From positions 124,001 through 188,000 of the forward strand of contig NZ_JAEMHW010000002.1 of assembly GCF_016461705.1 (NCBI RefSeq): a DNA stretch of 64,000 nucleotides. The letters run 5' to 3'. The notes below the pieces were generated by a model. The model saw nothing but the letters and a program-made list of their open reading frames with translations, did not search any database and was not told the origin of the DNA. A program made the translations under genes and the position numbers. Source of the DNA: Streptococcus vicugnae. GTDB lineage: Bacteria > Bacillota > Bacilli > Lactobacillales > Streptococcaceae. How positions within the stretch are numbered: position 1 is the stretch's first letter; each line of letters starts with the position of its first letter. This document shows, in pieces, positions 37,246-47,231 of this stretch.

Positions 37246-39699
37246 ATGCAGGATAAGAATTTAATTGACGTAAATCTAACTTCAGAAATGAAGACAAGTT
37301 TTATTGATTACGCCATGTCTGTTATTGTTGCTCGTGCTCTTCCTGATGTACGCGATGGATTAAAACCAGTTCATCGTCGTATCTTGTACGGAATGAATGA
37401 GCTCGGTGTGACGCCAGATAAACCTCATAAGAAATCTGCACGTATCACCGGGGATGTTATGGGTAAATATCACCCACACGGTGATTCATCAATTTATGAA
37501 GCTATGGTTCGTATGGCACAATGGTGGAGTTACCGCCATATGCTTGTTGACGGACACGGAAACTTTGGTTCTATGGACGGTGACGGCGCAGCCGCACAAC
37601 GTTATACAGAAGCACGTATGAGTAAAATCGCTCTTGAAATGCTTCGCGATATTAACAAAAATACTGTTGATTTCCAAGATAACTACGATGGTAGTGAACG
37701 TGAACCACTTGTTTTGCCATCACGTTTTCCTAACTTACTTGTTAATGGTGCTACTGGTATTGCTGTTGGTATGGCAACAAATATTCCGCCACATAACTTA
37801 GGTGAATCTATTGATGCCGTTAAATTAGTCATGGATAATCCTGATGTCACAACTCGTGAATTAATGGAAGTATTGCCTGGTCCCGATTTCCCAACAGGAG
37901 CTCTAGTTATGGGTAAATCTGGTATTCGTAAAGCTTATGAAACAGGTAAAGGATCTATCGTATTACGTTCACGTACTGAGATTGAAACAACTAAGAGTGG
38001 CCGTGAACGTATCGTTGTTACAGAATTCCCATATGGTGTTAATAAGACAAAAGTTCACGAACACATTGTTCGCTTGGCACAAGAAAAACGTATCGAAGGA
38101 ATTACCGCCGTTCGTGATGAATCAAGCCGTGAAGGTATCCGATTTATCATTGAAGTGCGTCGTGACGCATCAGCAAACGTTATTCTAAATAACTTATTCA
38201 AACTTACTAGCTTGCAAACAAACTTCAGCTTTAACATGCTTGCTATTGAAAAAGGTGTTCCAAAGATTCTTTCTTTGAAACAAATCATCGTTGATTACAT
38301 TGAACACCAAAAAGAAGTTATTGTACGTCGTACAGAGTTTGATAAGGCTAAAGCTGAAAAACGTGCTCACATCTTAGAAGGATTGCTAATTGCTCTTGAT
38401 CATCTTGATGAAGTCATCAGCATTATCCGGAACAGTGAAACTGACGTGATTGCTCAAGGCGAATTGATGAGTCGTTTTGACTTATCTGAACGTCAAAGTC
38501 AAGCTATCCTTGATATGCGTCTTCGTCGTTTGACAGGATTGGAACGCGAAAAAATCCAAGCTGAATACGATGATCTTCTTGCTTTGATTGCTGATTTGGC
38601 TGATGTTTTGGCAAAACCGGAACGTGTAATTACAATCATCAAAGAAGAAATGGACGAAATCAAACGTAAGTACGCTGATCCACGTCGTACAGAATTGATG
38701 GTTGGTGAAGTCCTTTCACTCGAAGATGAAGACTTGATTGAAGAAGAAGATGTCTTGATTACTCTTTCAAATAAAGGTTACATCAAACGTTTAGCTCAAG
38801 ATGAATTCCGAGCACAACGTCGTGGTGGACGCGGTATTCAAGGTACAGGTGTTAATGATGATGATTTTGTTCGTGAATTAGTATCTACCAACACTCATGA
38901 TCATGTTTATTTCATGACAAATAAAGGGCGTGTATACCGTTTGAAAGGTTATGAAATTCCTGAATATGGACGAACTGCAAAAGGTTTGCCAATCGTCAAC
39001 CTTCTAAAACTTGACGAAGGTGAAATCGTTCAGACAATTATCAGTGAAAAAGGTAGTGACGATCACGAAAATTACTTATTCTTTGTCACACGTCAAGGTG
39101 TCGTTAAACGTACTAAAGAATCTGAATTTAGCAATATCCGTCAAAATGGTCTTAAGGCACTTAACCTTAAAGATGGCGATGAGTTGATTAATGTTATCCG
39201 CACTAACGGTAGTGATGATATCATCATTGGTACTAAAACAGGATACAGTGTTCGCTTTAATGAATCTGATGTTCGCAGTATGAGCCGTTCAGCAACTGGT
39301 GTTCGTGGGGTTAACCTTCGTGAAGGAGATGAAGTCATCGGCGCATCACGTATTACAGATGATCAAGAGGTTCTTGTCATTACTGAAAAAGGGTACGGTA
39401 AACGTACGCTTGCTTCTGAGTACCCAACTAAAGGTCGCGGTGGTAAAGGTATCAAGACTGCTAATATCACTGAAAAAAATGGTCAATTAGCTGGACTTGT
39501 AACCGTAAATGGTGATGAAGATATCATGGTTATTACTGATACTGGTGTTATGATTCGTACAAGTGTTGCTGATATCTCACAAACTGGTCGTGCAACACTT
39601 GGTGTTAAAATTATGCGCCTTGATCAGGACGCTAAAATCATGACACTTGCTCTTGTACAACCAGAAGAAGAACAAGAAACTGAAGAAGTAGAAGATTAG
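37246..39699 (+). CDS. gyrA: DNA gyrase subunit A
   Basis: 817-residue subunit that cuts and rejoins DNA during negative supercoiling. Start at 37246 gives [11 protein letters not shown], the normal N-terminus; the aaggag site is rather far (12 bases). Catalytic Tyr120 in [11 protein letters not shown]. The quinolone-resistance region reads [14 protein letters not shown] with S81 and E85, the susceptible residues. C-terminal pinwheel repeats include the GyrA box QRRGGRG near 527. srtA follows after one base. Confidence 0.96.
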   Translation: MQDKNLIDVNLTSEMKTSFIDYAMSVIVARALPDVRDGLKPVHRRILYGMNELGVTPDKPHKKSARITGDVMGKYHPHGDSSIYEAMVRMAQWWSYRHMLVDGHGNFGSMDGDGAAAQRYTEARMSKIALEMLRDINKNTVDFQDNYDGSEREPLVLPSRFPNLLVNGATGIAVGMATNIPPHNLGESIDAVKLVMDNPDVTTRELMEVLPGPDFPTGALVMGKSGIRKAYETGKGSIVLRSRTEIETTKSGRERIVVTEFPYGVNKTKVHEHIVRLAQEKRIEGITAVRDESSREGIRFIIEVRRDASANVILNNLFKLTSLQTNFSFNMLAIEKGVPKILSLKQIIVDYIEHQKEVIVRRTEFDKAKAEKRAHILEGLLIALDHLDEVISIIRNSETDVIAQGELMSRFDLSERQSQAILDMRLRRLTGLEREKIQAEYDDLLALIADLADVLAKPERVITIIKEEMDEIKRKYADPRRTELMVGEVLSLEDEDLIEEEDVLITLSNKGYIKRLAQDEFRAQRRGGRGIQGTGVNDDDFVRELVSTNTHDHVYFMTNKGRVYRLKGYEIPEYGRTAKGLPIVNLLKLDEGEIVQTIISEKGSDDHENYLFFVTRQGVVKRTKESEFSNIRQNGLKALNLKDGDELINVIRTNGSDDIIIGTKTGYSVRFNESDVRSMSRSATGVRGVNLREGDEVIGASRITDDQEVLVITEKGYGKRTLASEYPTKGRGGKGIKTANITEKNGQLAGLVTVNGDEDIMVITDTGVMIRTSVADISQTGRATLGVKIMRLDQDAKIMTLALVQPEEEQETEEVED

Positions 39700-39700
39700 A

Positions 39701-40447
39701 ATGGTAAAAAAAGAGAAGAAAACGCATCGTTTCTTGACATTTCTTAGAGTCACAATTTCCTTGATTTTATTATTATTTGGGCTTGCTTTGATTTTTAACC
39801 AATCCATTTGTAATTTTTTGATTGGTCATCAGTCAAATCGTTATCAAATCAATAAAGTGACTAAAAAGAAACTTCAAGATAACCAAAAGGCGAAAGTTAC
39901 TTTTGATTTCTCTGCGGTTGAACCCGTCACGGTTCAGTCTGTTTTAAAAACTCAATCAACTAAGACAGATCTTCCTGTCATTGGTAGTATCGCCGTACCA
40001 GATCTTGGTATCAACTTACCAATCTTTAAAGGTTTAGGAAATACTGAATTATCTTATGGTGCTGGAACGATGAAAGAGGATCAAGTAATGGGTGGGCAAA
40101 ATAACTATGCCCTTGCTAGTCATCATGTTTTTGGCGTTTCTGGTTCATCAAAGATGTTGTTTTCTCCTTTGGAAAATGCGAAAGCCGGAATGAAGATTTA
40201 TCTTACAGATAAATCAAATGTTTATACATATGTTATCACCGACACTTTTTCAGTGGCACCTGATCGTTCAGATGTCTTAAATGATGTTCCCGATCAAGCC
40301 TTAGTTACATTAGTAACGTGTACCGATCAGGAAGCAACTGCGAGAATCGTTGTCAGAGGTAGTTTAGAATCAGCGGTTGCCTATGACAAGGCATCTAATG
40401 ACATACATAAAGCCTTTGATTATTCTTACAATCAAATGACCTTTTAA
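39701..40447 (+). CDS. srtA: Class A sortase
   Basis: 248-residue membrane-anchored transpeptidase that joins LPXTG surface proteins to the cell wall. Signal-anchor about 15-37; catalytic H142 (ASHHVFG), C207 (LVTLVTC) and R215 (ATARIVVRG), matching the numbering of S. pyogenes SrtA to within one residue. The gyrA-srtA arrangement is a standard streptococcal linkage, and with one base between the genes srtA must share the gyrA transcript. Confidence 0.95.
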   Translation: MVKKEKKTHRFLTFLRVTISLILLLFGLALIFNQSICNFLIGHQSNRYQINKVTKKKLQDNQKAKVTFDFSAVEPVTVQSVLKTQSTKTDLPVIGSIAVPDLGINLPIFKGLGNTELSYGAGTMKEDQVMGGQNNYALASHHVFGVSGSSKMLFSPLENAKAGMKIYLTDKSNVYTYVITDTFSVAPDRSDVLNDVPDQALVTLVTCTDQEATARIVVRGSLESAVAYDKASNDIHKAFDYSYNQMTF

Positions 40448-40449
40448 AG

Positions 40450-40487
40450 AAAAAGCTGGGAGTAAGTTTTATTCTCAGCTTTTTTTC
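40450..40487 (+). terminator. Terminator after srtA
   Basis: AAAAGCTGGGA and TCTCAGCTTTT arms (one G-U) and T-run. Confidence 0.85.
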
Positions 40488-40513
40488 TGACAATATCTTA
40501 TAAGGAGATTTTT

Positions 40514-40927
40514 ATGAAACTAATTGCTGTTCACCATGTGGCTCTTATTGTATCTGATTATGACAAATCACGAGATTTTTACGTTAATAAACTTGGTTTT
40601 GACATTATTCGTGAAAATCATCGTCCGGAGCGTCATGATTATAAGTTAGATTTGAAATGTGGTTCTATTGAGCTAGAAATTTTTGGAAATAAAACGTCAG
40701 ATCCAGCCTATGTTGCTCCTCCAAAGCGAGTTGGGCAACCTGAGTATCACATGGAGGCGTGCGGTCTTCGCCACTTAGCTTTCTATGTAGAAAATATCGA
40801 AGCCTATAAAGCAGAACTCGAAGAAATGGGTGTTTACGTACAACCTATCCGTCATGATGACTATACTGGTAAAAAAATGACTTTCTTCTTTGATCCAGAT
40901 GGTTTACCTTTAGAATTACACGAGTAA
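40514..40927 (+). CDS. VOC (glyoxalase-like) family protein
   Basis: A 137-residue vicinal-oxygen-chelate domain. Metal-ligand positions are visible: HHVALIVSDY near residue 7, ELEIFG (Glu), CGLRHLAFYV with His, and FFFDPDGLPLELHE with the final Glu. Related to lactoylglutathione lyase/GloA2-type proteins, but the substrate is not certain. Clear aaggag ribosome site. Confidence 0.85.
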   Translation: MKLIAVHHVALIVSDYDKSRDFYVNKLGFDIIRENHRPERHDYKLDLKCGSIELEIFGNKTSDPAYVAPPKRVGQPEYHMEACGLRHLAFYVENIEAYKAELEEMGVYVQPIRHDDYTGKKMTFFFDPDGLPLELHE

Positions 40928-40999
40928 GTACAGTTTTTTTCAGACGCTTTAGACAAGAAGTGCTATAATTAAATACCTAAGTGAAAGGAATTAATTAAG

Positions 41000-41965
41000 A
41001 TGAAATTTAAAAAAACGCTTATGGCTTGTGCGCTAGCTTTATTTTCAACAGTAACTGTTGGGCATGTTCAGGCAGCAAGCAATTCTGTTCAAGATGTTAT
41101 TGATGAAACATATGTTCAACCAGATTACGTTTTAGGTTATTCTTTGTCTGATGATCAACGCAATCAAACATTATCTTTACTTGGTTATGACAGTTCAAAA
41201 GACACAAGTGTTAAAACAATTACAACTAGTGCTTATGCAAATATTATGGATGTTGCTGACGATCCAAGCTTGCAGCTGTATTCATCAGTAAAAATTCAAA
41301 AACTAGGCTCTTCAGAGACATTGACAGTTAATATTGTCACTCCTGAGAATATCACAAAAGTGACTTCTGATATGTATCGAAACGCTGCTGTTACTCTTGG
41401 AATTGAGCATGCTGCAATCACAGTAGCTTCTCCAATCCCAGTAACTGGTGAATCAGCTTTAGCAGGTATTTATTACTCACTTGAAGAAAATGGTGCCAAA
41501 GTTTCTGATGAAAGTAAACAATTGGCACAAGAAGAATTGAACACTTTGTCAACGATTAACGCTGAAAATCAAGGAACTGATGGCTATGATGCTGATAAAT
41601 TGAACGTTGCCTTAGCAGATATTAAATCAGCAGTAGCAGATGCAGGTTCAAACATGTCAAAAGATGATGTCCGTAAAATCGTTGATGAAACACTTGATAA
41701 TTATAAATTAAAAGATGTTTTATCAAACAATCAAATCAATATGATTGTCAACTTTGCTTTTAATCTTTCAAAATCAAGTATTATTGATAGCAGTAGTTTC
41801 AAATCAGCTTTGGCTTCTTTGAAAGATAGCATTGTTTCAAATGCTGGATCAACCTTTAAGGGAATTAATCTTAACTTTGATTCTTCAAGTGCTATTGAAT
41901 CAGGGAAAGGCTTTTTGGCAAACATTTGGCAAGCTATCGTTAATTTCTTCAAAAGCTTGTTCTAA
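41000..41965 (+). CDS. Secreted DUF1002 domain protein
   Basis: A 321-residue exported protein with a signal peptide (KKTLMACALALFSTVTV then a VQA-A cleavage site at about residue 25). The mature part contains the DUF1002 region (YVLGYSLSDDQRNQTLSLLGYD, NIVTPENITKVTSDMYRNAAVTLGI, ITVASPIPVTGESALAGIYY). The end is a hydrophobic IWQAIVNFFKSLF helix. No enzyme motif is visible; cell-surface function unknown. Monocistronic. Confidence 0.8.
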   Translation: MKFKKTLMACALALFSTVTVGHVQAASNSVQDVIDETYVQPDYVLGYSLSDDQRNQTLSLLGYDSSKDTSVKTITTSAYANIMDVADDPSLQLYSSVKIQKLGSSETLTVNIVTPENITKVTSDMYRNAAVTLGIEHAAITVASPIPVTGESALAGIYYSLEENGAKVSDESKQLAQEELNTLSTINAENQGTDGYDADKLNVALADIKSAVADAGSNMSKDDVRKIVDETLDNYKLKDVLSNNQINMIVNFAFNLSKSSIIDSSSFKSALASLKDSIVSNAGSTFKGINLNFDSSSAIESGKGFLANIWQAIVNFFKSLF

Positions 41966-42008
41966 ATTTTTAAAGGTCTTTTGACTTTAACGCTTTTATG
42001 ATAAAATA

Positions 42009-42047
42009 AAAAACACCTCGTGTTAAATATTGGCATGAGGTATTTTT
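42009..42047 (+). terminator. Terminator after the DUF1002 gene
   Basis: ACCTCGTG and CATGAGGT arms, 11-base loop, then a T-run. Confidence 0.8.
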
Positions 42048-42088
42048 TACGCAATTATTTTAGAAAAAATTATAAATTAAGGAGAATG

Positions 42089-42995
42089 CATGAGAAAGGT
42101 AAAAGAACCTCCTTTAGCATTGGGGGACTTGGATTAAGCTTCTTTTCGCTTGGGAATATTTTAGGTGATTATTCATTGATATTACGCTATATCTTGGGTG
42201 GGATAGCATTTGTTTTGTATTTCTTCTTAATGATTGCTGTTATTAAATCCCTTCATACTTACTTAGCTAGCTTAAAAGCCCCTTTGACAGCCTCAATTTT
42301 TCCAACACTTTTAATGCAAGGTAGGCTAATGATTGTTTATTGTGATGTTTTTCCAGATTTGTACGGAATCACTGAATTGATTTTCCGAAGCATCTGGTGG
42401 CTATCTTTTATCCTGCTAATCATTTATATAATTGTTTTTTCAAAACGTTTTCTTTGGAATTTTAAATTGAGTAATGTTTTTCCTCTTGGGCAGTCCTTTA
42501 TATCGGAATTGGGATATCTAGCGTAACTGTTCCATGGACAGGTTACTCACATCTAGGCAAAATCATTTTTGCTTATATATTATTCACTGTCATTATGTTA
42601 TTACCCGTTGTTTTTTTAAGGCTTTATAGACATGGTATCCCAGAAGACATACAAGCAAATTTGGCGACACTTTGTGCTCCTGCACTTGTACTTGTAGCCT
42701 ATCAGAACGCTTTTGAGACTGTTCATCATCCTTTACTACTTGGATTAGTTCTCTTATCACAAGTCTTATATTTTATTGTTCTATACCACGTTCCTAGAAT
42801 ATTGAAAAATGGTTTTAATCCAGGTTTCTCAGCCTTAACTTTTCCTCTTATTGTTTCAGCGACTGCATTAAAGGGAAGTACAAGTTTTTTGTAGCTTATC
42901 ATTGGTTAAATGCTTTATTTTTACTTGAATTGATAATTGCTATTTTGATTTTAATAATAGTAGTGGTTGGTTATGTGAAATACTTTAGATATTGA
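42089..42995 (+). pseudogene. Frameshifted TDT/SLAC1-like transporter
   Basis: Three overlapping fragments together read as one ten-helix transporter of the tellurite-resistance/dicarboxylate (TDT) family: MRKVKEPPLALG from the ATG at 42089, then a shift near 42120 into GGLGLSFFSLGNILGDY, a second shift near 42485-42500 into SWAVLYIGIGISSVTVPW, and a third near 42892 into AYHWLNALFLLELI, ending at 42995. Each break is a single-base change at or beside a short homopolymer (G5, T5, T6). True decay is likely, but assembly error cannot be excluded. Substrate unknown. Confidence 0.78.
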
Positions 42996-43008
42996 GAATT
43001 CACTAACT

Positions 43009-43040
43009 AAAAAAGTCAAGAATTGCTCTTGGCTTTTTTA
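43009..43040 (+). terminator. Terminator after the TDT pseudogene
   Basis: AAAAAGTCAAGA and TCTTGGCTTTTT arms (one G-U) and T-run. Confidence 0.8.
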
Positions 43041-43120
43041 GTAGGTAATTTAAGAGCTAATATAAAAAAATAAATTCAAAAAAATTTTTTCAGTTTTTTC
43101 AGAAAATTTACGCAAAAAGG

Positions 43121-43149
43121 TTGACTTTTGTTGGTTTGAGTTGTAAAAT
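43121..43149 (+). promoter_or_regulatory. Promoter of the NRAMP-like gene
   Basis: -35 TTGACT, 17-bp spacer, -10 TAAAAT. Confidence 0.75.
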
Positions 43150-43212
43150 AATTCTTGCACAATTCAGAATTATCTGAAAGTTGAAAAGTTTATTTAGAAA
43201 GAGGTCTATTTT

Positions 43213-44472
43213 ATGACTGAAAATATAGAACAACAGTCGACCTGGCGTACTAAGTTAAAAGCACTTGGCCCTGGTATTCTAATGGCATCAGCTGCAGTTG
43301 GCGGCTCACACATCGTTTCATCTACACAAGCAGGAGCTATCTATGGATGGCAATTGGCTTTGCTAATCATTTTGATTAACATCTTCAAATATCCATTTTT
43401 CCGTTTCGGTTCACAATACACAATGGAAAATAACAAAAGCTTGATTGAAGGATATGCTGAAAAAGGAAAAGGTTGGCTTGCCATTTTCTTCATTTTGAAT
43501 GTATTTTCAGCTATTGTAAATACAGCAGGTGTCGGTATCCTTTGCGCAGCCATCTTATATAACGTATTCCCAAATGGTCTTGGGATGAGTATCTCTCAAC
43601 TAACTACAATTATCATTGTGATCATCTGGGCAATGTTACTTATTGGTGGTTATCGCTTCCTTGATTCACTTGCGAAATGGGTAATGACTGCTTTAACAAT
43701 TGCAACTGTTCTTGCGGTAGTCATTGCATTATTTAAACATCGTGAATATGCTCCAAACTTTGAAGCGCCTACACCTTGGCGCATGGCTGCTCTACCATTT
43801 ATCGTTTCATTGATGGGATGGATGCCTTGTCCGATTGAAATTTCAGCCATCAATTCAATGTGGTCAGTTGAAAAACGTAAAACAGTCAATATGTCAGAGA
43901 AGGATGCTGTTTTTGATTTTAATATTGGTTACATTGGAACAGCAATCTTAGCACTTATCTTCTGTGCGCTTGGTGCCTTAATTCAATTTGGCTCTGGTGA
44001 AGAAGTGCAAGGAGCATCAGCAGCTTATATCGCTCAGTTTGTTAATATGTATGCTGAAGTTCTTGGTGAATGGGCTCGTTTCTTGATTACTTTAATCGCC
44101 TTCCTATGCATCTTTGGTACAGTTATCACTGTTATTGATGGTTACTCTCGTGCCAATAACGAATCTCTTCGTTTGTTGCTCGGTAAAAAAGAGTCATCAC
44201 AAAAAGCTCTTTACATTTGGATGACTGTGACTGCAGCAGTTGGTCTCGTTATTGTTTATCTATTTGCTGGTAACGTGGCAACAATGCTTCGCTTTGCGAT
44301 GATTGCGTCATTTATTACAACTCCGTTCTTTGGCTACTTGAACTATTCATTGGTGAACAACAAAGAACACCAAATCAAACCATGGTTGAAAGTTTTATCA
44401 ATTATCGGTCTTATCTATCTCTTTGGTTTCGCTTTATTCTTTATCGTTGCATGGTTAACAGGTAATATTTAA
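43213..44472 (+). CDS. NRAMP-like transporter with non-standard metal site
   Basis: A 419-residue membrane protein with about 11 hydrophobic segments and the overall NRAMP pattern (KALGPGILMASAAVGGSHIVSSTQAG at the first helix, GWMPCPIEISAIN at the sixth). In standard manganese/iron NRAMPs helix 1 has DPGN and helix 6 MPH. Here these positions read GGSH (residues 30-33) and MPC (204-206), so the metal-binding Asp and Asn are absent and the Met is kept. The substrate is therefore uncertain and probably not plain Mn/Fe. Own promoter and terminator. Confidence 0.75.
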   Translation: MTENIEQQSTWRTKLKALGPGILMASAAVGGSHIVSSTQAGAIYGWQLALLIILINIFKYPFFRFGSQYTMENNKSLIEGYAEKGKGWLAIFFILNVFSAIVNTAGVGILCAAILYNVFPNGLGMSISQLTTIIIVIIWAMLLIGGYRFLDSLAKWVMTALTIATVLAVVIALFKHREYAPNFEAPTPWRMAALPFIVSLMGWMPCPIEISAINSMWSVEKRKTVNMSEKDAVFDFNIGYIGTAILALIFCALGALIQFGSGEEVQGASAAYIAQFVNMYAEVLGEWARFLITLIAFLCIFGTVITVIDGYSRANNESLRLLLGKKESSQKALYIWMTVTAAVGLVIVYLFAGNVATMLRFAMIASFITTPFFGYLNYSLVNNKEHQIKPWLKVLSIIGLIYLFGFALFFIVAWLTGNI

Positions 44473-44514
44473 AACAACCAATTCATGAAATGCAAACTCT
44501 CTAAAAAACAACAT

Positions 44515-44552
44515 AACAACACCTTTTCTCCCTTAGGTGTTGTTTCTTTTTA
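44515..44552 (+). terminator. Terminator after the NRAMP-like gene
   Basis: AACAACACC and GGTGTTGTT arms, 12-base loop, T-rich tail. Confidence 0.8.
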
Positions 44553-44622
44553 TGTAAATATATTTATGTAAATCAATAGATAACTAACCTTTAATGGTCT
44601 TAAACTGAAAAGCAATGCATAA

Positions 44623-44655
44623 AAAACTCCCTCTATAAAAATAGAAGGAGTTTAA
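44623..44655 (-). terminator. Terminator after pgm (minus strand)
   Basis: On the minus strand AAACTCC...GGGAGTTT with inner TTCTA/TAGAG pairs and a T-run. Confidence 0.85.
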
Positions 44656-44671
44656 ACATCATTAATTAGAT

Positions 44672-46387
44672 TTATTTAACAAATGCATTGATTTCTTTTT
44701 CGATGTTAGCAATTTTAGCTTCAGCGTCAGCTAAATCTTTACCAACAGTAGCGAAGTAGAATTTGATTTTTGGTTCAGTACCTGAAGGACGAACCGCAAT
44801 CCAAGAATCATCGGCAAGAGTGTATTTCAAAACGTTACTTGGTGGTGTTGTCAACTTTTCAACGCCAGCTGCACTTGTAGCTGTTTGAGCCAAGAAGTCT
44901 TCAGTTTTAACAACATCTGTTGCGTTAAATTGAACTGGGGCATTGTCACGGAATTTATCCATGATTTTCTTAATTTCAGCAGCGCCATCAACACCACTAA
45001 GAGTTACTGAAATAGTTTTTTCTGCGAAGTATCCGTATTCTTTGTAGATTTCTTCAATACCATCAGCAAGAGTTAATCCACGTGAACGGTAGTAAGCAGC
45101 AATTTCAGCTACGATAAGAACAGCTTGAACAGCATCTTTATCACGTACGAAAGGTTTGATTAGGTAACCAAAACTTTCTTCAAAACCAAACATATAAGTG
45201 TGGTTGTGTTTTTCTTCGAATTCTTGAATTTTTTCTGCGATGAATTTGAAACCAGTCAAAACGTTAAACATTTTAGCGCCATAACTTTCAGCAATTTTTG
45301 TAACCAATTCAGTAGACACAATTGATTTTGCTAAAGCTGCGTTTTCTGGAAGAGTTCCAGCAGTTTTGTGTGCTTCAAGAATGTATTTAGCGATGATAGC
45401 ACCGATTTGGTTACCTGAAAGGTTGCGGTATGAACCATCTGCTTGACGAATTTCAACACCAAGACGGTCAGCGTCTGGGTCAGTTGCAACAAGAACATCA
45501 GCATCGACTTTACGTCCAAGTTCTTCAGCAAGTGCAAATGCTTCTTGGTTTTCAGGGTTTGGTGATTTTACAGTTGAGAAGTCTGGATCTGGAACAGCTT
45601 GAGCTTCAACAACTTGAACTGATTCAAAACCAGCTTGAGCAAGCGCACGACGTGCAAGCATTTCACCTGTACCGTGAAGTGGAGTGTAGACAATTTTCAT
45701 GTCTTTACCATATTCATCAATCAATTTTTGGTTGATGTTAACATCTTTAACTTCTTTAAGGTATTCAGCATCGACATTTTCACCGATAACTTCAATAAGA
45801 CCAGAAGCTTTGCTTTCTTCAAGATCAGCTAATTCGATAGCAAATGGATCATCGATAGCACGAATGAAATCAGTCAAAGCATCAGCATCAGCAGGTGGCA
45901 TTTGTCCACCATCTTCACCGTAAACTTTGTAACCGTTAAATGGTGCAGGATTGTGACTTGCAGTCACCATGATACCAGCAAATGTACCAAGGTGACGAAC
46001 AGCAAATGACAATTCTGGAGTAGGGCGAAGTGATTCAAAAACATAAGCCTTAATGCCGTGTTTTGCTAAAACTTGAGCTGACTCAAAAGCAAATTCAGGT
46101 GAGAAGTGGCGTGAATCGTAAGCGATAGCAACACCACGTTTTTTAACGTCTTCACCTTTTGTTTCGATAAGTTTTGCAAGACCTTCAGTAGCTTGGCGTA
46201 CTACATAAACGTTGATACGGTTTGTACCAGCGCCAATAACCCCACGCATACCTGCTGTACCAAACTCAAGGTTTGTGTAAAAAGCATCTTCTTTTGTCTT
46301 TTCGTCCATGGCTAACAATTCTTCACGGAGATAGTCGGGAAGCCCCGCAAAATCGAGCCATTTTTGATAGTTTTCAGTGTAAGTCAT
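44672..46387 (-). CDS. pgm: Phosphoglucomutase / phosphomannomutase
   Basis: 571-residue alpha-D-phosphohexomutase interconverting glucose 6-phosphate and glucose 1-phosphate for glycogen, capsule and cell-wall sugar synthesis. Active serine in TASHNPAPFNGYK near residue 142, metal loop DPDADRLGVE near 304, sugar-specificity loop FGFEESFGYL, and phosphate loop RPSGTEPKIK near the C-terminus. Monocistronic on the minus strand. A cre-like site lies at its start region and a MalR-type operator further upstream, implying carbon control. Confidence 0.94.
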   Translation of the reverse strand: MTYTENYQKWLDFAGLPDYLREELLAMDEKTKEDAFYTNLEFGTAGMRGVIGAGTNRINVYVVRQATEGLAKLIETKGEDVKKRGVAIAYDSRHFSPEFAFESAQVLAKHGIKAYVFESLRPTPELSFAVRHLGTFAGIMVTASHNPAPFNGYKVYGEDGGQMPPADADALTDFIRAIDDPFAIELADLEESKASGLIEVIGENVDAEYLKEVKDVNINQKLIDEYGKDMKIVYTPLHGTGEMLARRALAQAGFESVQVVEAQAVPDPDFSTVKSPNPENQEAFALAEELGRKVDADVLVATDPDADRLGVEIRQADGSYRNLSGNQIGAIIAKYILEAHKTAGTLPENAALAKSIVSTELVTKIAESYGAKMFNVLTGFKFIAEKIQEFEEKHNHTYMFGFEESFGYLIKPFVRDKDAVQAVLIVAEIAAYYRSRGLTLADGIEEIYKEYGYFAEKTISVTLSGVDGAAEIKKIMDKFRDNAPVQFNATDVVKTEDFLAQTATSAAGVEKLTTPPSNVLKYTLADDSWIAVRPSGTEPKIKFYFATVGKDLADAEAKIANIEKEINAFVK

Positions 46388-46411
46388 TAATGGAACTCCT
46401 TTTTATGATCT

Positions 46412-46425
46412 TATAAACGCTTTCA
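46412..46425 (-). promoter_or_regulatory. cre-like site at the pgm transcription start
   Basis: Minus strand TGAAAGCGTTTATA; one mismatch to TGNAANCGNTNNCA. It begins directly at the end of an extended -10 (TGGTATAAT), a position expected to give CcpA repression. Confidence 0.5.
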
Positions 46426-46516
46426 TTATACCACTTTGTAAATTATTTTTCTAGTAAAAATTTAATATTGGTGAAAATATTGTTAAATCAAGCTTTCTAA
46501 GCATTTTTTGTAAGTT

Positions 46517-46532
46517 ACGCAAACGTTTGTGT
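46517..46532. promoter_or_regulatory. LacI/MalR-type operator upstream of pgm
   Basis: ACGCAAACGTTTGTGT is a near-perfect 16-bp palindrome centred on CG. It closely matches streptococcal MalR operators (GCAAACGTTTGC core). It is about 90 bp upstream of the pgm -10. Confidence 0.5.
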
Positions 46533-46570
46533 TAGGTAAAAATTAACCAAGTTTTTTACTTCATGTCATT

Positions 46571-46602
46571 AAAAAAAATCACGGTTTTCCCGTGATTTTC
46601 AT
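46571..46602 (-). terminator. Terminator of the coaBC-ECF operon (minus strand)
   Basis: On the minus strand AAATCACGG and CCGTGATTT arms with a T-run of eight. Confidence 0.9.
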
Positions 46603-46605
46603 TAT

Positions 46606-47178
46606 TTATGATTTGATTTTCTGTAATCTTGGAACAATTGCAAGTGTCAAAATTGCTGAAATAATCATTTCTGCAATTGCGTTTGTTCCGAAAACAACAG
46701 CAAGAAGCGCTTTAATGTCTCCGCTATATACGTTAGCAAAAAGTAAGAAGATGCCTCCTAAAACAAAAATTGTATTTGTCATTGAACCAATCGCACCGGC
46801 GATAACGATACCAAATTTATTGTGAAGCCATTTGTAAACAAAATATGGTGTGATACCAATCAAGATACGTGGCACCATAGCAATAATCAGTGATGAAAGA
46901 TTACCATTCTCAACAAATGGAGAGAAAAGATAACTTGTTGGTAATAGAGTCAAAGTATTGACTGTGACACTGATAACCCCCATTAAAGCACCGAGTGTGG
47001 CACCAATTCTCGGTCCGTAAACAATAGAAGCAATGATTACTGGAACATGTACAAGGGTTGGTTTGATTGGCACAGGCCAAAGGTTAAAGACAAGACTTGT
47101 TAAAAAATTAATAACAAGCATGATAGCAAAGAAAATTGCAACCGTAGCAATATTACTTGCTGCTTTATTGTTTTTCAT
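46606..47178 (-). CDS. ECF transporter S component, coaBC-linked
   Basis: A 190-residue membrane protein of the ECF substrate-binding type with about six hydrophobic segments: AAIFFAIMLVINFLTSLVFN-like first helix, GATLGALMGVISVT, and LIIAMVPRILIGITPYFVY. The ATG at 47178 has an aggaggag ribosome site; the longer upstream frame does not. It follows coaB and coaC on one transcript, so the vitamin imported is most likely pantothenate or another CoA precursor (inference). It needs a shared energising module, not in this window. Confidence 0.82.
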   Translation of the reverse strand: MKNNKAASNIATVAIFFAIMLVINFLTSLVFNLWPVPIKPTLVHVPVIIASIVYGPRIGATLGALMGVISVTVNTLTLLPTSYLFSPFVENGNLSSLIIAMVPRILIGITPYFVYKWLHNKFGIVIAGAIGSMTNTIFVLGGIFLLFANVYSGDIKALLAVVFGTNAIAEMIISAILTLAIVPRLQKIKS

Positions 47179-47231
47179 AACTCCTCCTAAAGGACGACTT
47201 TTTTCGACTTTTCTTTCAAAAGCCCAATACA

